A DNA stretch of 64,000 nt, from the NCBI RefSeq assembly GCF_017498065.1, contig NZ_JAGDFX010000007.1, positions 62,001 through 126,000 on the forward strand, read 5' to 3'. Below, piece after piece: positions 55,301 through 64,000 of this stretch. The notes under the pieces are model-generated. The model was not told the DNA's origin, made no database searches, and saw only the letters and a list, made by a program, of their open reading frames with translations. Made by a program: the position numbers and the translations under genes. Position 1 is the first letter of the stretch, and every line of letters begins with the position of its first letter. Origin of the DNA: Oceanisphaera pacifica. Lineage in GTDB: Bacteria > Pseudomonadota > Gammaproteobacteria > Enterobacterales > Aeromonadaceae.

Positions 55301-57221
55301 ACACTTGAGCAAAGGCTTGTTGAAAACGCTGCCGACAATTATCTAAATTTAACGGTGAACCTGTGTAATACATAGAGAAATCGAGTAACCATAAGGTTTC
55401 GTTGGCGCACTCAATTTTATGCGGCGTTTCACCAATTACGCGCAACCCTAAGTTTTCCAGCATAGGCAGCACATCAGATAAGTGAATGGGCTCTGCTCTA
55501 TGATAGAGCTTTAACCGGACTCGATTAGAGTCTGCAGGCTCTTCTTGAGCACGATAAAACAACATGCCTAGCGGATTATCGTCATTTAGTGACTCTAACT
55601 TCTCGATATCGGCCATTGCGGCACCGGGTAACACTTTGGCTGAGTAAGCCGGCGGAAAGGCATCAGCATATTTACCCGATAACCGTTTACCCTCGGCTTC
55701 TCCAACTCCGGCTGTGAGCGCCTGTGTTAGCTTGTCTTTCCAGCTACGCGCTGCTTCACTTAGGTTTGCTTGAATTTCGTTCACATCAATATCCATCGCG
55801 TTGTTGGCTACTCGAATTAAATAATGGGTGCGAGCTAATGTGCCTTCAGAAAAATAAGTGTTAAATTCCACTTCTTCTTCTGAGCCAAAGTAATCTTGTA
55901 AAATATACTGAGTTTTTTCTCGAAGTTCGGTGCTATAGCGTTCTTTAGTGACATACACCATGCAAGAAAAAAAGCGACCAAACACATCTTTACGAACAAA
56001 TAATCGGGTTTGATCACGCTCTTGCATGGCCAATACCCCCATACCAATATCCGTTAATTCTTGCTCACTGGCCTGAATTAATTCATCTCTGGGGTAGGTT
56101 TCTAAAATATTAGATAAGGCTTTAAACGCATGAGCACCAGGCTCTAAGTTAGCGCCTTCAAGAATACGGGTTAATTTAGCGCCAATTAGGGGGATATCTA
56201 AGGCGCTAGTGTTATAAATATTAGAGGCATATAAACCGATAAAACGATCTTCACCGATCACTTTACCCTGCTCGTTAAAGCGTTTAATACCAATATAGTC
56301 AATATAATAAGGCTTATGCACTCGAGATTGATGGTTGGTTTTAGTCAGTATCAACACTTTGCTATTTAGTGCAGCCTCGCGTGCCGTTGGGGTCATGCTG
56401 CTGAGCTTCAAGGCTTCACCAAGAGGAGCATTACGCATCAGGCCTAAACTAGTATCGGTGTCAGCTAACAGCTCATAGTCGTTATTCTTCTCAGACAGGT
56501 GATAACGACGGTAACCAAGTAAGGTGAACCTGTCTTCTGCCACCCAATTTAAAAAGTCTAAGGTTTCTTGCAAATTATCAGGGTGAGCCTGCAGGGTTTG
56601 CTGTGGCAGTTCATCAATAATACGGTGTAGCTGCTGTGACATCGGCTGCCAGTCGGCGACCACCAGTAATACTTCATTCACTACAGAACATAGCTCTTCA
56701 CTTAGTACCTTGCGGGTATCGGCATCAGTTAAGCTGTCAATTTCAATCAAAAATGTTGTTTCTACACTCTGCTCTTCTGCTGACTCAAAGCCGGTAAGAA
56801 CTTGCTCTATATCGCCGTGCTGACCTCGAACAAGATGCATAGGTTGATGCAACATAAAATGAGCCGTAATCCCCATACGTGTCAGTGTCATACGCACTGA
56901 GTCAACGAGAAAAGGGGCATCTTGGGTTATAATTTCAACGATAGTATGAGGAGATTGCCAACCATCACGCGCAAGCTCGGGGTTGTACACCCGCACGTGA
57001 GGTGCGCCATTGTTACGCGCTTTAAAGGCATTCCATAAGCTGATCGTTGCGCCATACATATCGCTCTCGTTGCGATGATGTAGGTCATCATGCGTAATGG
57101 TGCTGTAGAGCTTACTAACAAATGCATTAACCAAAGCGGCCGTTGGCTCAGGATATTTTTTTGCCACTAATTGATACACATTTTCAAGCAGTACAGATCG
57201 TGTTGTGTCTTTTAATATCAT
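52386..57221 (-). CDS. gdhB: NAD-specific glutamate dehydrogenase, large 180-kDa type
   Basis: It starts at MILKDTTRSVLLENVYQLVA (57221), preceded by GAGGAAG; the frame is open nine codons more from a TTG without a ribosome site. The 1611-residue product has a long N-terminal ACT-like regulatory part, a central catalytic domain with HLRWGKVARGGLRWSDRRED (GGLRWS), VGAKGGFV, GIGDMGGDVFGNGMLRSKHT, NGGIGTYVK and EGGNLGCTQ, and a C-terminal helical part. It deaminates glutamate to 2-oxoglutarate with NAD. It is catabolic, and common in Pseudomonas, Shewanella and Vibrio. Standalone. Confidence 0.97.
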   Translation of the reverse strand: MILKDTTRSVLLENVYQLVAKKYPEPTAALVNAFVSKLYSTITHDDLHHRNESDMYGATISLWNAFKARNNGAPHVRVYNPELARDGWQSPHTIVEIITQDAPFLVDSVRMTLTRMGITAHFMLHQPMHLVRGQHGDIEQVLTGFESAEEQSVETTFLIEIDSLTDADTRKVLSEELCSVVNEVLLVVADWQPMSQQLHRIIDELPQQTLQAHPDNLQETLDFLNWVAEDRFTLLGYRRYHLSEKNNDYELLADTDTSLGLMRNAPLGEALKLSSMTPTAREAALNSKVLILTKTNHQSRVHKPYYIDYIGIKRFNEQGKVIGEDRFIGLYASNIYNTSALDIPLIGAKLTRILEGANLEPGAHAFKALSNILETYPRDELIQASEQELTDIGMGVLAMQERDQTRLFVRKDVFGRFFSCMVYVTKERYSTELREKTQYILQDYFGSEEEVEFNTYFSEGTLARTHYLIRVANNAMDIDVNEIQANLSEAARSWKDKLTQALTAGVGEAEGKRLSGKYADAFPPAYSAKVLPGAAMADIEKLESLNDDNPLGMLFYRAQEEPADSNRVRLKLYHRAEPIHLSDVLPMLENLGLRVIGETPHKIECANETLWLLDFSMYYTGSPLNLDNCRQRFQQAFAQVWNNQLENDGFNRLVLATEMSGREVSVLRGYAKYMRQTGVTFGQRYIEETLSRYPALAELLFSLFEQRFSLAIQQDEEQQQTLHQQLVAGLDKVANLDDDRIIRRYLEMIEATTRTNFYQPTTDGMPKDYIAFKLAPETISDMPLPLPKYEIFVYSPRVEGVHLRWGKVARGGLRWSDRREDFRTEVLGLVKAQQVKNTVIVPVGAKGGFVCKQLPEGDREAFLAEGKNCYRLFIRALLDVTDNIIDGQVIPAKDVVRHDEDDYYLVVAADKGTATFSDIANEISAEFGHWLGDAFASGGSVGYDHKKMGITARGGWESVKRHFREMDIDCQTTDFTVVGIGDMGGDVFGNGMLRSKHTRLVGAFNHLHIFIDPTPDAASTYQERERLFNTPGLSWADFDQDLISEGGGVFERSAKSITLSPQMKTLLDTTADSLAPAEVIRHLLMAQVDLIWNGGIGTYVKSASETDTGVGDRANDTVRVNGAQVRARIVGEGGNLGCTQLGRIEYARQGGRINADFIDNVGGVDCSDNEVNIKILLNSLVDKGDLTMKHRNQLLFDMTDTVTEIVLTDAYRQSQTISITQHRGAGPLKEHQHFIQWLEREGKLNRQLEFLPSDEDIAERMAAGQGLTRPELAVLMAYGKMVLKDMLNISELTDNDYIARLLPMSMPKKLVDECGDALAQHPLRSEIIATRLANMMVNDMGFNFAKRLQDETGASIADIAISFLIARDVFSMDSLYRDIEALDNKVAAKVQLDMFYQVRRLVRRATRWFLRSRQRTISIDQHIEQFKPVYNAVSEHLYRSLVASEADEIKQEVTALEAEQVPTSVAERVAKMSSAFSALDVAQVAKEQDRDISVVAELYFHLGHELELHWFLEQITLQKVNNHWQALARAAFREDLDFQQRSLTAVVLKHCKEKQECANMLALWLDEHEQLLNRWRHLLAEFKASSSHEFAQFSVALRELNLLHLNCMNAA

Positions 57222-57411
57222 GATGTTATCTTCCTCAGATACCGACAATAGCTAATAAGTGAAGTATCTAGCTTTAACAATTTTCAGTCAGTGTAGGCCT
57301 GCCTTATTTTTTATGCGAGCAAAGCCGAACAAAAAGTATAAATATGGTGCTTTATTCCCCACTCCCTAATAAAGATACCTCTCTAGCCGCTTGAATATAT
57401 CTCTAAAGCCA

Positions 57412-57446
57412 TAAAAAAAGCCTGCATCACAGACGTAGTGCAGGCT
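57412..57446 (-). terminator. terminator after the DUF2835 gene
   Basis: AGCCTGCA and TGCAGGCT pair over a 12-nt loop that can form an additional CAC/GTG inner helix. On the minus strand seven T follow the stem. Confidence 0.8.
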
Positions 57447-57493
57447 AGAGAGTAAATAAACATAAAATATCCGTTTATGTTATTTACACGGCG

Positions 57494-57715
57494 TTAAGAC
57501 AATCGAGTAATACGTTGCAATTTATTATCTGAGCTTAGCTCAATTTCATAACGACCATGTAGGCCGTTGTGGCTCACAAAAGAGCGAAAGTGATGCAAAG
57601 CAACTTGTAGGCGCAAACCTTGCTCTGTGGTTACCGATAACAAGCCAGTTCGCCCTTGATAATACTGCAACAGCTGCGCTCGTGAGATAGCAAGACGAAA
57701 ACGCAGCTTTTTCAT
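57494..57715 (-). CDS. DUF2835 family protein
   Basis: The 73 residues MKKLRFRLAISRAQLLQYYQ ... FRSFVSHNGLHGRYEIELSS show the DUF2835 pattern: an aromatic N-terminal strand, YYQGRTG, then LHHFRSFVSHNGLHGRYEI. It is soluble and of unknown function. It overlaps the pepN stop by one base and is probably cotranscribed with pepN. Confidence 0.85.
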   Translation of the reverse strand: MKKLRFRLAISRAQLLQYYQGRTGLLSVTTEQGLRLQVALHHFRSFVSHNGLHGRYEIELSSDNKLQRITRLS

Positions 57716-60321
57716 TAGGCTAACGCCTTACTGATCTTTTCAAACAAATCGCGTGACAAATTAGGTAAAGCCATAAGCTGCTGTAAACGCGCTTTAATTA
57801 AGAGCTGGCGGGCATCATCTAAACGAGCAAACTGGATCAAAGGCGTGATCATACGTGCCGCCACCTGAGGGTTACTCGTATTTAACTCCGTTAATACCGA
57901 GGTTAATAAGTCATAACCCCCACCATCTAAACGATGGAACTGCAGCGGGTTACCCATAATAAAGGCCCCTACTACAGCGCGAACACGATTAGGATTATTA
58001 ATGCTAAAAGTGGGGTGCGTCATCAGTTGTTGCACGCGCACCACGGCATCTTCGCCGGGTGCTGTGGCTTGCAGACGAAACCAATTATCTAACACTAAGC
58101 CATCTTGTTGCCATTTTTGCTCAAAGTCAGCCAGCAGCGGCGTCACTTGCGATAACTCTGCTTTTACACCGGCTTTTAACGCAGCCAAGGTATCCGTCAT
58201 ATTGTCTGCATCGCGATATTGCTGCTGTATTAAGCTTGTCTCGCCTGCTAGCGCCAAATACCCCAAGGCGACATTTTTAATGGCGCGTTTAGCAATATCT
58301 TGATGCTCAACCTGATATTGTGGCGTTAGATTTTGTTGGTAAGCCTGTAACCATAATGGCTGTAATGCCACCGCTAGTTCTTTATGTAGCTGTTCGTGCA
58401 CTTGGCCTAGCTGATCAATATCCACCTGCTCAAATAACTCGAGCAAACTCCCAATATCAGGCAGTGTCAGCATCTGTGCTTGCAAGGCTTTATCAAGCAA
58501 GGGGTCTTCAAGGGTTGCACGAAACACATCTAACAACGGGCGAGGCACCACAGTTTGCTGCTGGCGTTGTAACTGAGCAACATTGTCGCGCACTGCGTTA
58601 TTAATCAGCATTTGCACCGCATCCCAACGCACAAATTCATCAATGCTGTGTTTAGCCAATAAAGTCAGCTGTTCATCGGTGTAGGGGTAATCTAATTTTA
58701 CCGGCGCAGAAAAACTTTGCAATAATGCCGGTGTAGGCTGTGAAGGAACTTGCTCAAACACAAACTGCTGCTCGGCTTCCAGCACATCTAATACTGGTCC
58801 TACTTCCACTCCTTCCATAGTTAAGGTCAGTGGCTCACCTTGGGCACTATACAATGCAACACTGAGCGGTATATGTAAGGGTAACTTTTGTGATTGCCCC
58901 GGCGTGGGCGGCGTATACTGGCGTACCGTTAAGGTGTAGCGCTGTTGCACGGCGTCGTACTCATCAGTAACGCTGAGCACTGGGGTGCCCGCTTGACTGT
59001 ACCAACGCGTAAAACGGCTTAAATCCCGGCCACTGGCCTCACTCATTACGCTCACAAAGTCATCACAAGTGGCCGCTTGGCCATCGAAACGCTGTAAATA
59101 CAAGGCTAGACCTTGTTGAAATACCGGCTCGCCTAGCAAGGTATGCAGCATACGGATCACTTCTGAGCCTTTTTCATATAAGGTAACGGTATAAAAATTA
59201 TTCATTTCTATCACCGCATCGGGGCGAATAGAGTGCGCCATTGGGCCCGCATCTTCAGCAAACTGTGGGCCACGCATAATACGCACGTTTTGAATCCGAT
59301 TAACGGTGCGTGAACCTAAGTCTGACGAAAACTCTTGATCACGAAAAACCGTTAACCCTTCTTTTAAAGACAACTGAAACCAGTCTCGACAAGTGACACG
59401 GTTACCGGTCCAGTTATGAAAGTATTCATGACCAATGACGCGCTCTACGTCTAAATAATCATTATCAGTCGCAGTATGGGGGTCGGCCAAAACAAACTTG
59501 TCGTTAAACACGTTCAGGCCTTTATTTTCCATGGCCCCCATATTAAAAAAATCAACCGCCACTATCATGTAAATATCAAGATCGTACTCTAACTGGCAGC
59601 GCTGCTCGTCCCACGCCATGGCCGCTTTTAGGCTGTCCATGGCATGTCCTGCACGGTGCAAGTTACCTTGATTAACAAAGATTTCTAGCGCCACTTCTCT
59701 GCCACTTTGGGTGGTAAAAGTATCGCGCAGTACGTCAAAGTCCCCAGCGACCAAGGCAAATAAGTATGCCGGTTTTGGGAAAGGATCTTGCCACTGCACC
59801 CAGTGACGACCATCGTCAAGTTGCCCTTGGTCGATACGGTTACCATTAGATAATAAATAAGGATACGCAGTGGCATCCGCTGTAATACGGGTGCTAAAGC
59901 GCGCCAATACATCGGGGCGGTCTAAATAGAAGGTAATGCGGCGAAACCCTTGGGCTTCACACTGCGTACAAAACGCAGAACCTGATTTATATAAGCCTTC
60001 AAGAGCGGTGTTAGCTTCGGGATTAAGTCTCGTTTTAATGGTAAGAACAAACACTTCTGGCAGCTGTGACAAGATCAAGCTATTGTCGGTTTGCTGATAT
60101 TGCGTAATATCAATGCCATTAATCGCAACTTGTAACAGCGTTAGCTGTTCACCGTCTAGCACTAAAGGCTCATCGTGCTCGCCATTGCGTCGCACGCGGC
60201 TGATCGCCACCACTTCGGTCGCGCTATCGTGCAGTTGTACATCTAAGTCTAGGGTATCAATCCAATAATGGGGGGCTTGATAGTCTTCTCGGTATTGTAC
60301 TTGTGGAGTTGTTTGAGTCAT
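57715..60321 (-). CDS. pepN: aminopeptidase N (M1 family)
   Basis: The 868 residues (E. coli 870) have the substrate loop GAMENKGLNVF, the zinc motif VIGHEYFHNWTGNRVTCRDW (HExxH with the second Glu in LSLKEGLTVFRDQEF) and a Tyr near NFYTVTLYEKGSEVIRMLH. The N-terminal beta domain and the C-terminal helical domain are both full length. It is a broad-specificity cytosolic aminopeptidase. DUF2835 follows with coupling. Confidence 0.98.
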   Translation of the reverse strand: MTQTTPQVQYREDYQAPHYWIDTLDLDVQLHDSATEVVAISRVRRNGEHDEPLVLDGEQLTLLQVAINGIDITQYQQTDNSLILSQLPEVFVLTIKTRLNPEANTALEGLYKSGSAFCTQCEAQGFRRITFYLDRPDVLARFSTRITADATAYPYLLSNGNRIDQGQLDDGRHWVQWQDPFPKPAYLFALVAGDFDVLRDTFTTQSGREVALEIFVNQGNLHRAGHAMDSLKAAMAWDEQRCQLEYDLDIYMIVAVDFFNMGAMENKGLNVFNDKFVLADPHTATDNDYLDVERVIGHEYFHNWTGNRVTCRDWFQLSLKEGLTVFRDQEFSSDLGSRTVNRIQNVRIMRGPQFAEDAGPMAHSIRPDAVIEMNNFYTVTLYEKGSEVIRMLHTLLGEPVFQQGLALYLQRFDGQAATCDDFVSVMSEASGRDLSRFTRWYSQAGTPVLSVTDEYDAVQQRYTLTVRQYTPPTPGQSQKLPLHIPLSVALYSAQGEPLTLTMEGVEVGPVLDVLEAEQQFVFEQVPSQPTPALLQSFSAPVKLDYPYTDEQLTLLAKHSIDEFVRWDAVQMLINNAVRDNVAQLQRQQQTVVPRPLLDVFRATLEDPLLDKALQAQMLTLPDIGSLLELFEQVDIDQLGQVHEQLHKELAVALQPLWLQAYQQNLTPQYQVEHQDIAKRAIKNVALGYLALAGETSLIQQQYRDADNMTDTLAALKAGVKAELSQVTPLLADFEQKWQQDGLVLDNWFRLQATAPGEDAVVRVQQLMTHPTFSINNPNRVRAVVGAFIMGNPLQFHRLDGGGYDLLTSVLTELNTSNPQVAARMITPLIQFARLDDARQLLIKARLQQLMALPNLSRDLFEKISKALA

Positions 60322-60377
60322 GGGGAAGTCTCGCTCACGTCATAGAAAAGGCGTAAAAAGGGGCACGGGCTTTATCG

Positions 60378-60408
60378 AAAAAACCCAGCTGGCAAGGCAC
60401 CAACTGGG
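60378..60408 (-). terminator. terminator after prc
   Basis: CCCAGCTGG and CCAACTGGG form a 9-bp stem with one mismatch around a 7-nt loop. On the minus strand it is followed by TTTTTT. Confidence 0.75.
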
Positions 60409-60416
60409 CAAAGGGG

Positions 60417-62423
60417 TCAGTGAATTAACTGGGTAAGATCAGCGGTAATGCGCGCCGCTTCTTCCAAATAACTGTCTTCAGGCTCAAAGTCTTTTGGTGT
60501 ATCATCTAATGATGCGACTTCCTCTAATCCTGCACGGTGTAGTCTGTCATTTAAGCGTGCCAAAGCCTTGGCGTCTTGCTCTTCCATTTCAGCTTTTCGG
60601 CTGGCCAAATTTAATGATATTGAGTGTTTATCTTTTCGCTTTTTGTATTCTTTAATATCTTCAAACACATAAACAAACTCAGGATCTTGCTCTATTCTTG
60701 CTTGGTGACGCTGGCGTAACTCAGTTAGTACTGACGTAAAGTCACCCAAGGCATCAAAATGCAAACTATCTATTTGATCCCAGGGCAGTGCATTCTCTTC
60801 TAAGCTTTCACCGGTTTCATCGGCCACTACAGCACTTGGAAAAGGAATATCTGGCTTAACCCCTTTATTTTGCGTGCTGCCACCATTAATACGGTAAAAT
60901 TTCGCAATAGTGAACTGCACAAATCCCATGGGGTGTTCATGTAAATCATAAATGCGCGATAAGCTACGATGCTGTTGCACCGTGCCTTTACCAAAGGTAT
61001 TTTCACCTAAAATAACCGCACGACCATAGTCTTTTAAAGCGGCAGCAAAAATTTCGGACGCAGAGGCTGAATAACGGTCAATCATCACCGTCATTGGGCC
61101 ATCGTAAACCGTCATATCATCATCATCGCCATTAACCGAAATACGACCTAAACCATCACGTATTTGCACCACAGGGCCACTGTCTATAAATAGCCCCGTT
61201 AAGTTTGATGCTTCAGTTAGCGCCCCACCACCATTACCACGCAGGTCGATCACTAAGCCATCAATTTGCTCTTTCTTAAGCTTGTTGATTTCTTTAGTGA
61301 CATCACCACTTAAATTGACATAGAAGCTTGGGATTTCAATCACCCCAATATTCTTATCACCTACCGTAATAATTTTACCATTTGCGGCTCTGTCTTCTAA
61401 ACGCACCGTGTCACGGGTTAATTCAACCACTTTAGGCGTTATGGTGGCGGCTTTACCTCGTTGAATTTGTAGCCAAACCCGAGTGCCTTTTTTGCCTTTG
61501 ATCAAGTCCACCACTTCATCTAAGCGCCAGCCAATGACATCGACAATTTTTTCGCTACTTTGGCCTACGCCAATAATACGATCGTCAGGTTGAAGTTCAC
61601 CCGACTTGCCCGCAGGGCCACCTGGCACTAGCGAGCGGATCACTGTGTAATCGTCTTCTGCCTGTAATACCGCTCCTATACCTTCAAGAGACAAGTTCAT
61701 TTCGGTTTCGAAACGCTCGGCATTACGTGGGCTTAAATAACTGGTGTGAGGCTCAATGGTACGGGCAAACGCATTGGCAAAGCTTTGAAATGCATCTTCA
61801 CTTTCACTTTGTACCAAACGCTTAATGGCATTGTTATAACGCTTGCCCAAGGTTTCGCTAATTTCATCCCAGTCTTTATCGGTTAACGCTAAACTTAGGG
61901 CATCGTATTTGACTCTTTTCTGCCACAACGCATCTAGCTCAGCTTGATCTGCTGGCCAGTCGGCTTCGCGCCTATCATATTGATACTCGTCATCACCATC
62001 AAAAGTCATGGGCGTATCGAGTAACGACAGTGCATACACCAAACGCTGATAGCGCAACCGAAGGCTTTCGTTATACATTTCAAAGGCAATATCAAGTTGC
62101 CCTGTTTTAAAAGCATCATCAAAACTGTTTTGATGACGCTTAAAACGCATAATATCGGCTTGGGTAAAAATATTTTTGCCGTAATCTAGGCTATCAATAT
62201 AGCGATCGAATATGAGCTGTGAAAAAGCGTCATCTAATTGAAATTTCCGATAATGAGAACGGGTAAACAGTGAGCTAACCCGCTTGCTCGCAGCCGCGTG
62301 CTGGCTTTCTGGCGCCAAAAGTGGAATAGCGGAGGCATCAGTAGTGGGTGGTACCGCCCAAGCAACACCTGCCGCCATCATACCAACGGCGACCAAAGAC
62401 AAACGAATTTTGTGACTGTTCAA
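60417..62423 (-). CDS. prc: carboxy-terminal (tail-specific) protease Prc
   Basis: The start is set at TTG 62423, spaced 6 nt after AAGGAG (62435-62430). The ATG at 62462 would overlap proQ by 29 bp and add 13 residues before the signal peptide. The mature protein follows a signal sequence (IRLSLVAVGMMAAGVAWA). A PDZ domain (LEGIGAVLQAEDDYTVIRSL, GLQPDDRIIGVGQ-like) and an S41 catalytic domain follow, with Ser in RYSASASEIFAAAL and Lys in NTFGKGTVQQHRSL. It is periplasmic, and cleaves proteins with non-polar C-termini, including PBP3 and murein hydrolases. Residues about 460-670 form the family C-terminal helical lid. Confidence 0.93.
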   Translation of the reverse strand: MNSHKIRLSLVAVGMMAAGVAWAVPPTTDASAIPLLAPESQHAAASKRVSSLFTRSHYRKFQLDDAFSQLIFDRYIDSLDYGKNIFTQADIMRFKRHQNSFDDAFKTGQLDIAFEMYNESLRLRYQRLVYALSLLDTPMTFDGDDEYQYDRREADWPADQAELDALWQKRVKYDALSLALTDKDWDEISETLGKRYNNAIKRLVQSESEDAFQSFANAFARTIEPHTSYLSPRNAERFETEMNLSLEGIGAVLQAEDDYTVIRSLVPGGPAGKSGELQPDDRIIGVGQSSEKIVDVIGWRLDEVVDLIKGKKGTRVWLQIQRGKAATITPKVVELTRDTVRLEDRAANGKIITVGDKNIGVIEIPSFYVNLSGDVTKEINKLKKEQIDGLVIDLRGNGGGALTEASNLTGLFIDSGPVVQIRDGLGRISVNGDDDDMTVYDGPMTVMIDRYSASASEIFAAALKDYGRAVILGENTFGKGTVQQHRSLSRIYDLHEHPMGFVQFTIAKFYRINGGSTQNKGVKPDIPFPSAVVADETGESLEENALPWDQIDSLHFDALGDFTSVLTELRQRHQARIEQDPEFVYVFEDIKEYKKRKDKHSISLNLASRKAEMEEQDAKALARLNDRLHRAGLEEVASLDDTPKDFEPEDSYLEEAARITADLTQLIH

Positions 62424-62433
62424 ACCCAACTCC

Positions 62434-63045
62434 TTAAAGGATAAGATGCTCGAATTTAACACGCACCGACATACCGGTTTTTAACTCAACCTGCACATCA
62501 TCACGGGTAATTTCTTTAATGGTAGCAGCGACCGGCGACTTACCCAGTAAGACTCGTATATCTTGTGAGACCACCAAAGTAGTCGGATCCGCTTTTTGGT
62601 ACTCTTCCTTTATAGCGGGTTGTGCATCAGGTTTAGCTTTAGACTGCACTTTAGCCTGTGGCTTAGCTTTAGGCTTGGCTTTTTTAGCCGCAGGCTTATC
62701 TTTGCGTGCGCCAAATACTTTTTCTTTGCTTTCTTTTAATGCGCCTTTGGCATGATCAACATGCTCTTGAGTCAGCTCGCCACAGGCTTGCCCATCTAAG
62801 TCAACTCGGCTTTGTCCCGCTTTTAAACCGTGCAAATAGCGCCAGCTAGATGTGTACTGACGCAATGCCGTACGCAATAAGGTTTTAGACACCTTAGGAT
62901 CATCACCCAAGCGAGCCGCTAAATCCTGAAATATGCCAATTTTAAGCGGCTTAGCTTCACCAGCAGAGATAAAGCACTGAGGGAAGCGTTCAGCCAAGTA
63001 GGCAATAACTTCTTTACTGTTTTTCAATTTTTCCGAGTTTTCCAT
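62434..63045 (-). CDS. proQ: RNA chaperone ProQ
   Basis: It starts at [20 protein letters not shown] (63045), 6 nt after AAGG; the frame is open 13 codons upstream. The 203 residues have a ProQ/FinO RNA-binding domain (about 8-120, with [21 protein letters not shown] and [14 protein letters not shown]) and a Lys/Ala/Pro-rich linker (about 120-165). The C-terminal Tudor-like domain ends [14 protein letters not shown]. It binds mRNA 3' ends and sRNAs, and in E. coli affects ProP osmoprotection. prc follows 10 bp downstream, the conserved proQ-prc pair. Confidence 0.96.
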   Translation of the reverse strand: MENSEKLKNSKEVIAYLAERFPQCFISAGEAKPLKIGIFQDLAARLGDDPKVSKTLLRTALRQYTSSWRYLHGLKAGQSRVDLDGQACGELTQEHVDHAKGALKESKEKVFGARKDKPAAKKAKPKAKPQAKVQSKAKPDAQPAIKEEYQKADPTTLVVSQDIRVLLGKSPVAATIKEITRDDVQVELKTGMSVRVKFEHLIL

Positions 63046-63134
63046 GAAATACCTTGGTTTAAGACCTAAGGGCGCATCGCCCACATTAATACACGCATAT
63101 TATAAAGAGCATACAGACAAAAGCGACCCAAACC

Positions 63135-63593
63135 TTACAACAAGGGCTGCACTGCTGCCACCCATTGCGTAAGACCTGCTTCATCTTCTTCGTCAAAACG
63201 CCCAAATTGAGGACTATCTATATCTAATACCCCCCAAACAGTGTCACCGTCACTAAGTGGCAAGACTATTTCGGCATTACTGGCACCATCGCAGGCGATA
63301 TGACCAGAAAATTCATGTACATTAGCCACACGCTGAACTTGGCCAGTTGAGGCGGCCGTACCACAAACCCCTTGTCCTAGCGGAATACGAACACAAGCCG
63401 GCTTCCCCTGAAATGGCCCCAATACTAAGCTATTAGGCTCACACAGATAAAAGCCAACCCAGTTAATATCTGCTAACGCCAAGTTAAGGAGTGCAGATAA
63501 ATTAGCCAGTTTAGCAATGCGATTGGTTTCGCCTTCGCACAATGCTTGCGCTTGGGCAGTAAGGCTTTGGTAAAATGCAGTTTTTTCAGTCAT
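63135..63593 (-). CDS. msrC: free methionine-(R)-sulfoxide reductase
   Basis: The 152-residue GAF-domain protein (E. coli YebR/MsrC 165) carries NWVGFYL and all three active-site cysteines: CVRIPLGQGVCGTAA and HIACDGASNAEIVLPL. It reduces free Met-R-sulfoxide using thioredoxin. It lies 89 bp upstream of proQ on the same strand, with the ABC exporter gene divergent. The order msrC-proQ-prc is conserved. Confidence 0.95.
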   Translation of the reverse strand: MTEKTAFYQSLTAQAQALCEGETNRIAKLANLSALLNLALADINWVGFYLCEPNSLVLGPFQGKPACVRIPLGQGVCGTAASTGQVQRVANVHEFSGHIACDGASNAEIVLPLSDGDTVWGVLDIDSPQFGRFDEEDEAGLTQWVAAVQPLL

Positions 63594-63667
63594 AACTCTA
63601 ACATATCATTGTTTTTTGCTTAACTTACCTGCCCTTTCTCCAAATGAAAACCCGATGATGGTGATTG

Positions 63668-64000
63668 ATGGATAAAAAAAATCAACAGACGCCCATTTTA
63701 CAGTGGTCTGACATAATAAAAATGATGCAAAAACGCCGTTCAGCACTCATTTATGCCCATATTTTTGCGTTATGCGGCGTATTACTGTCTGTTCCTGTGC
63801 CTTTATTAATGCCATTGCTCGTTGATGAAGTTTTACTCGATAGTCCTGGGCGCTTGCTTGAAGGCTTAAGCTGGTTGTTGCCTTCAAGCTGGCAAACCGG
63901 TGTCGGCTTTATTTTAGCCGTATTAGTGATCACTCTCTTGCTTCGCTTTTTATCATTAGTCTTTAATATTATTCAGGGGCGCCAATTTGCTCGCGTTGCC
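63668..64000 (+). CDS. ABC exporter (MsbA-like) permease/ATPase, N-terminal part
   Basis: The gene runs off the right edge. From ATG 63668, about 111 codons are open: MDKKNQQTPILQWSDIIKMM, then a long hydrophobic helix (IYAHIFALCGVLLSVPVPLL) and PLLVDEVLLDSPG. A second helix (GVGFILAVLVITLLLRFLSL) and IIQGRQFARV follow. This is the first part of the transmembrane domain of a half-size or fused exporter (ABC_membrane type), as in lipid A flippase or toxin exporters. The ATPase domain is outside the window. Substrate unknown. Confidence 0.85.
   Translation, partial: MDKKNQQTPILQWSDIIKMMQKRRSALIYAHIFALCGVLLSVPVPLLMPLLVDEVLLDSPGRLLEGLSWLLPSSWQTGVGFILAVLVITLLLRFLSLVFNIIQGRQFARVA

Overview
The window is a stretch of gammaproteobacterial chromosome. 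Gene content and order (fnr-uspE-ttcA; thrS-infC-rpmI-rplT-pheST-ihfA; rmf beside fabA; uup, rlmKL, zapC, pyrD; pepN, prc, proQ, msrC), a complete cbb3 oxidase cluster, the large NAD-dependent glutamate dehydrogenase and moderate G+C suggest a marine member of the Aeromonadales/Alteromonadales side of the class, perhaps Oceanisphaera-like. That placement is an impression from gene sets, not a measured one.

Layout. 1-6.1 kb: the yeaH-prkA stress kinase pair (minus), a gene-poor gap with a candidate small RNA and a MerR-type palindrome, then cdaR and glycerate kinase (plus), a palindromic MITE-like repeat and two tRNA-Val genes. 6.1-11 kb: a DUF3080 lipoprotein, a MATE pump, riboflavin synthase, small conserved genes and FolM. 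11-18.3 kb: the translation block thrS-infC-rpmI-rplT, pheST, ihfA, with a recognisable ThrRS translational operator and an infC gene that starts with AUA. 18.3-23.5 kb: cobB, two envelope proteins, ttcA, uspE, fnr. 23.5-31.4 kb: cbb3 cytochrome oxidase genes ccoNOQP and maturation genes ccoH, ccoI, ccoS and a TauE/SafE protein, with a perfect FNR box upstream; ccoG is not in the window.

31.5-33.2 kb is the most interesting part. A 28-bp dif site (chromosome dimer resolution by XerCD) lies at 33089-33116. Ten KOPS motifs (GGGNAGGG) found by eye all point toward it: six on the plus strand to its left, four on the minus strand to its right. The window therefore straddles the replication terminus. 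Next to dif is an orphan 428-residue tyrosine recombinase. Its start codon follows a strong LexA (SOS) box by 20 bp, and a perfect 14-6-14 bp palindrome with the geometry of a tyrosine-recombinase core site lies just upstream. The recombinase is thus bracketed by dif and a dif-like palindrome.

33-45 kb: a GGDEF/EAL protein, the truncated remnant of an M48-type metallopeptidase, a hemolysin III protein, a DEAD-box helicase, a methyltransferase, an Aer-like chemoreceptor, a protein of unknown function, a Lon-like protease, fabA with FadR/FabR sites, and rmf. 45-64 kb: uup, a glutaredoxin-like protein, rlmKL, five tandem initiator tRNA genes, zapC, pyrD, NAD-GDH, DUF2835, pepN, prc, proQ, msrC and the start of an ABC exporter. 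Several intergenic repeat families are scattered through the window.

All calls rest on reading the sequence and on memory of protein families; no search was run.
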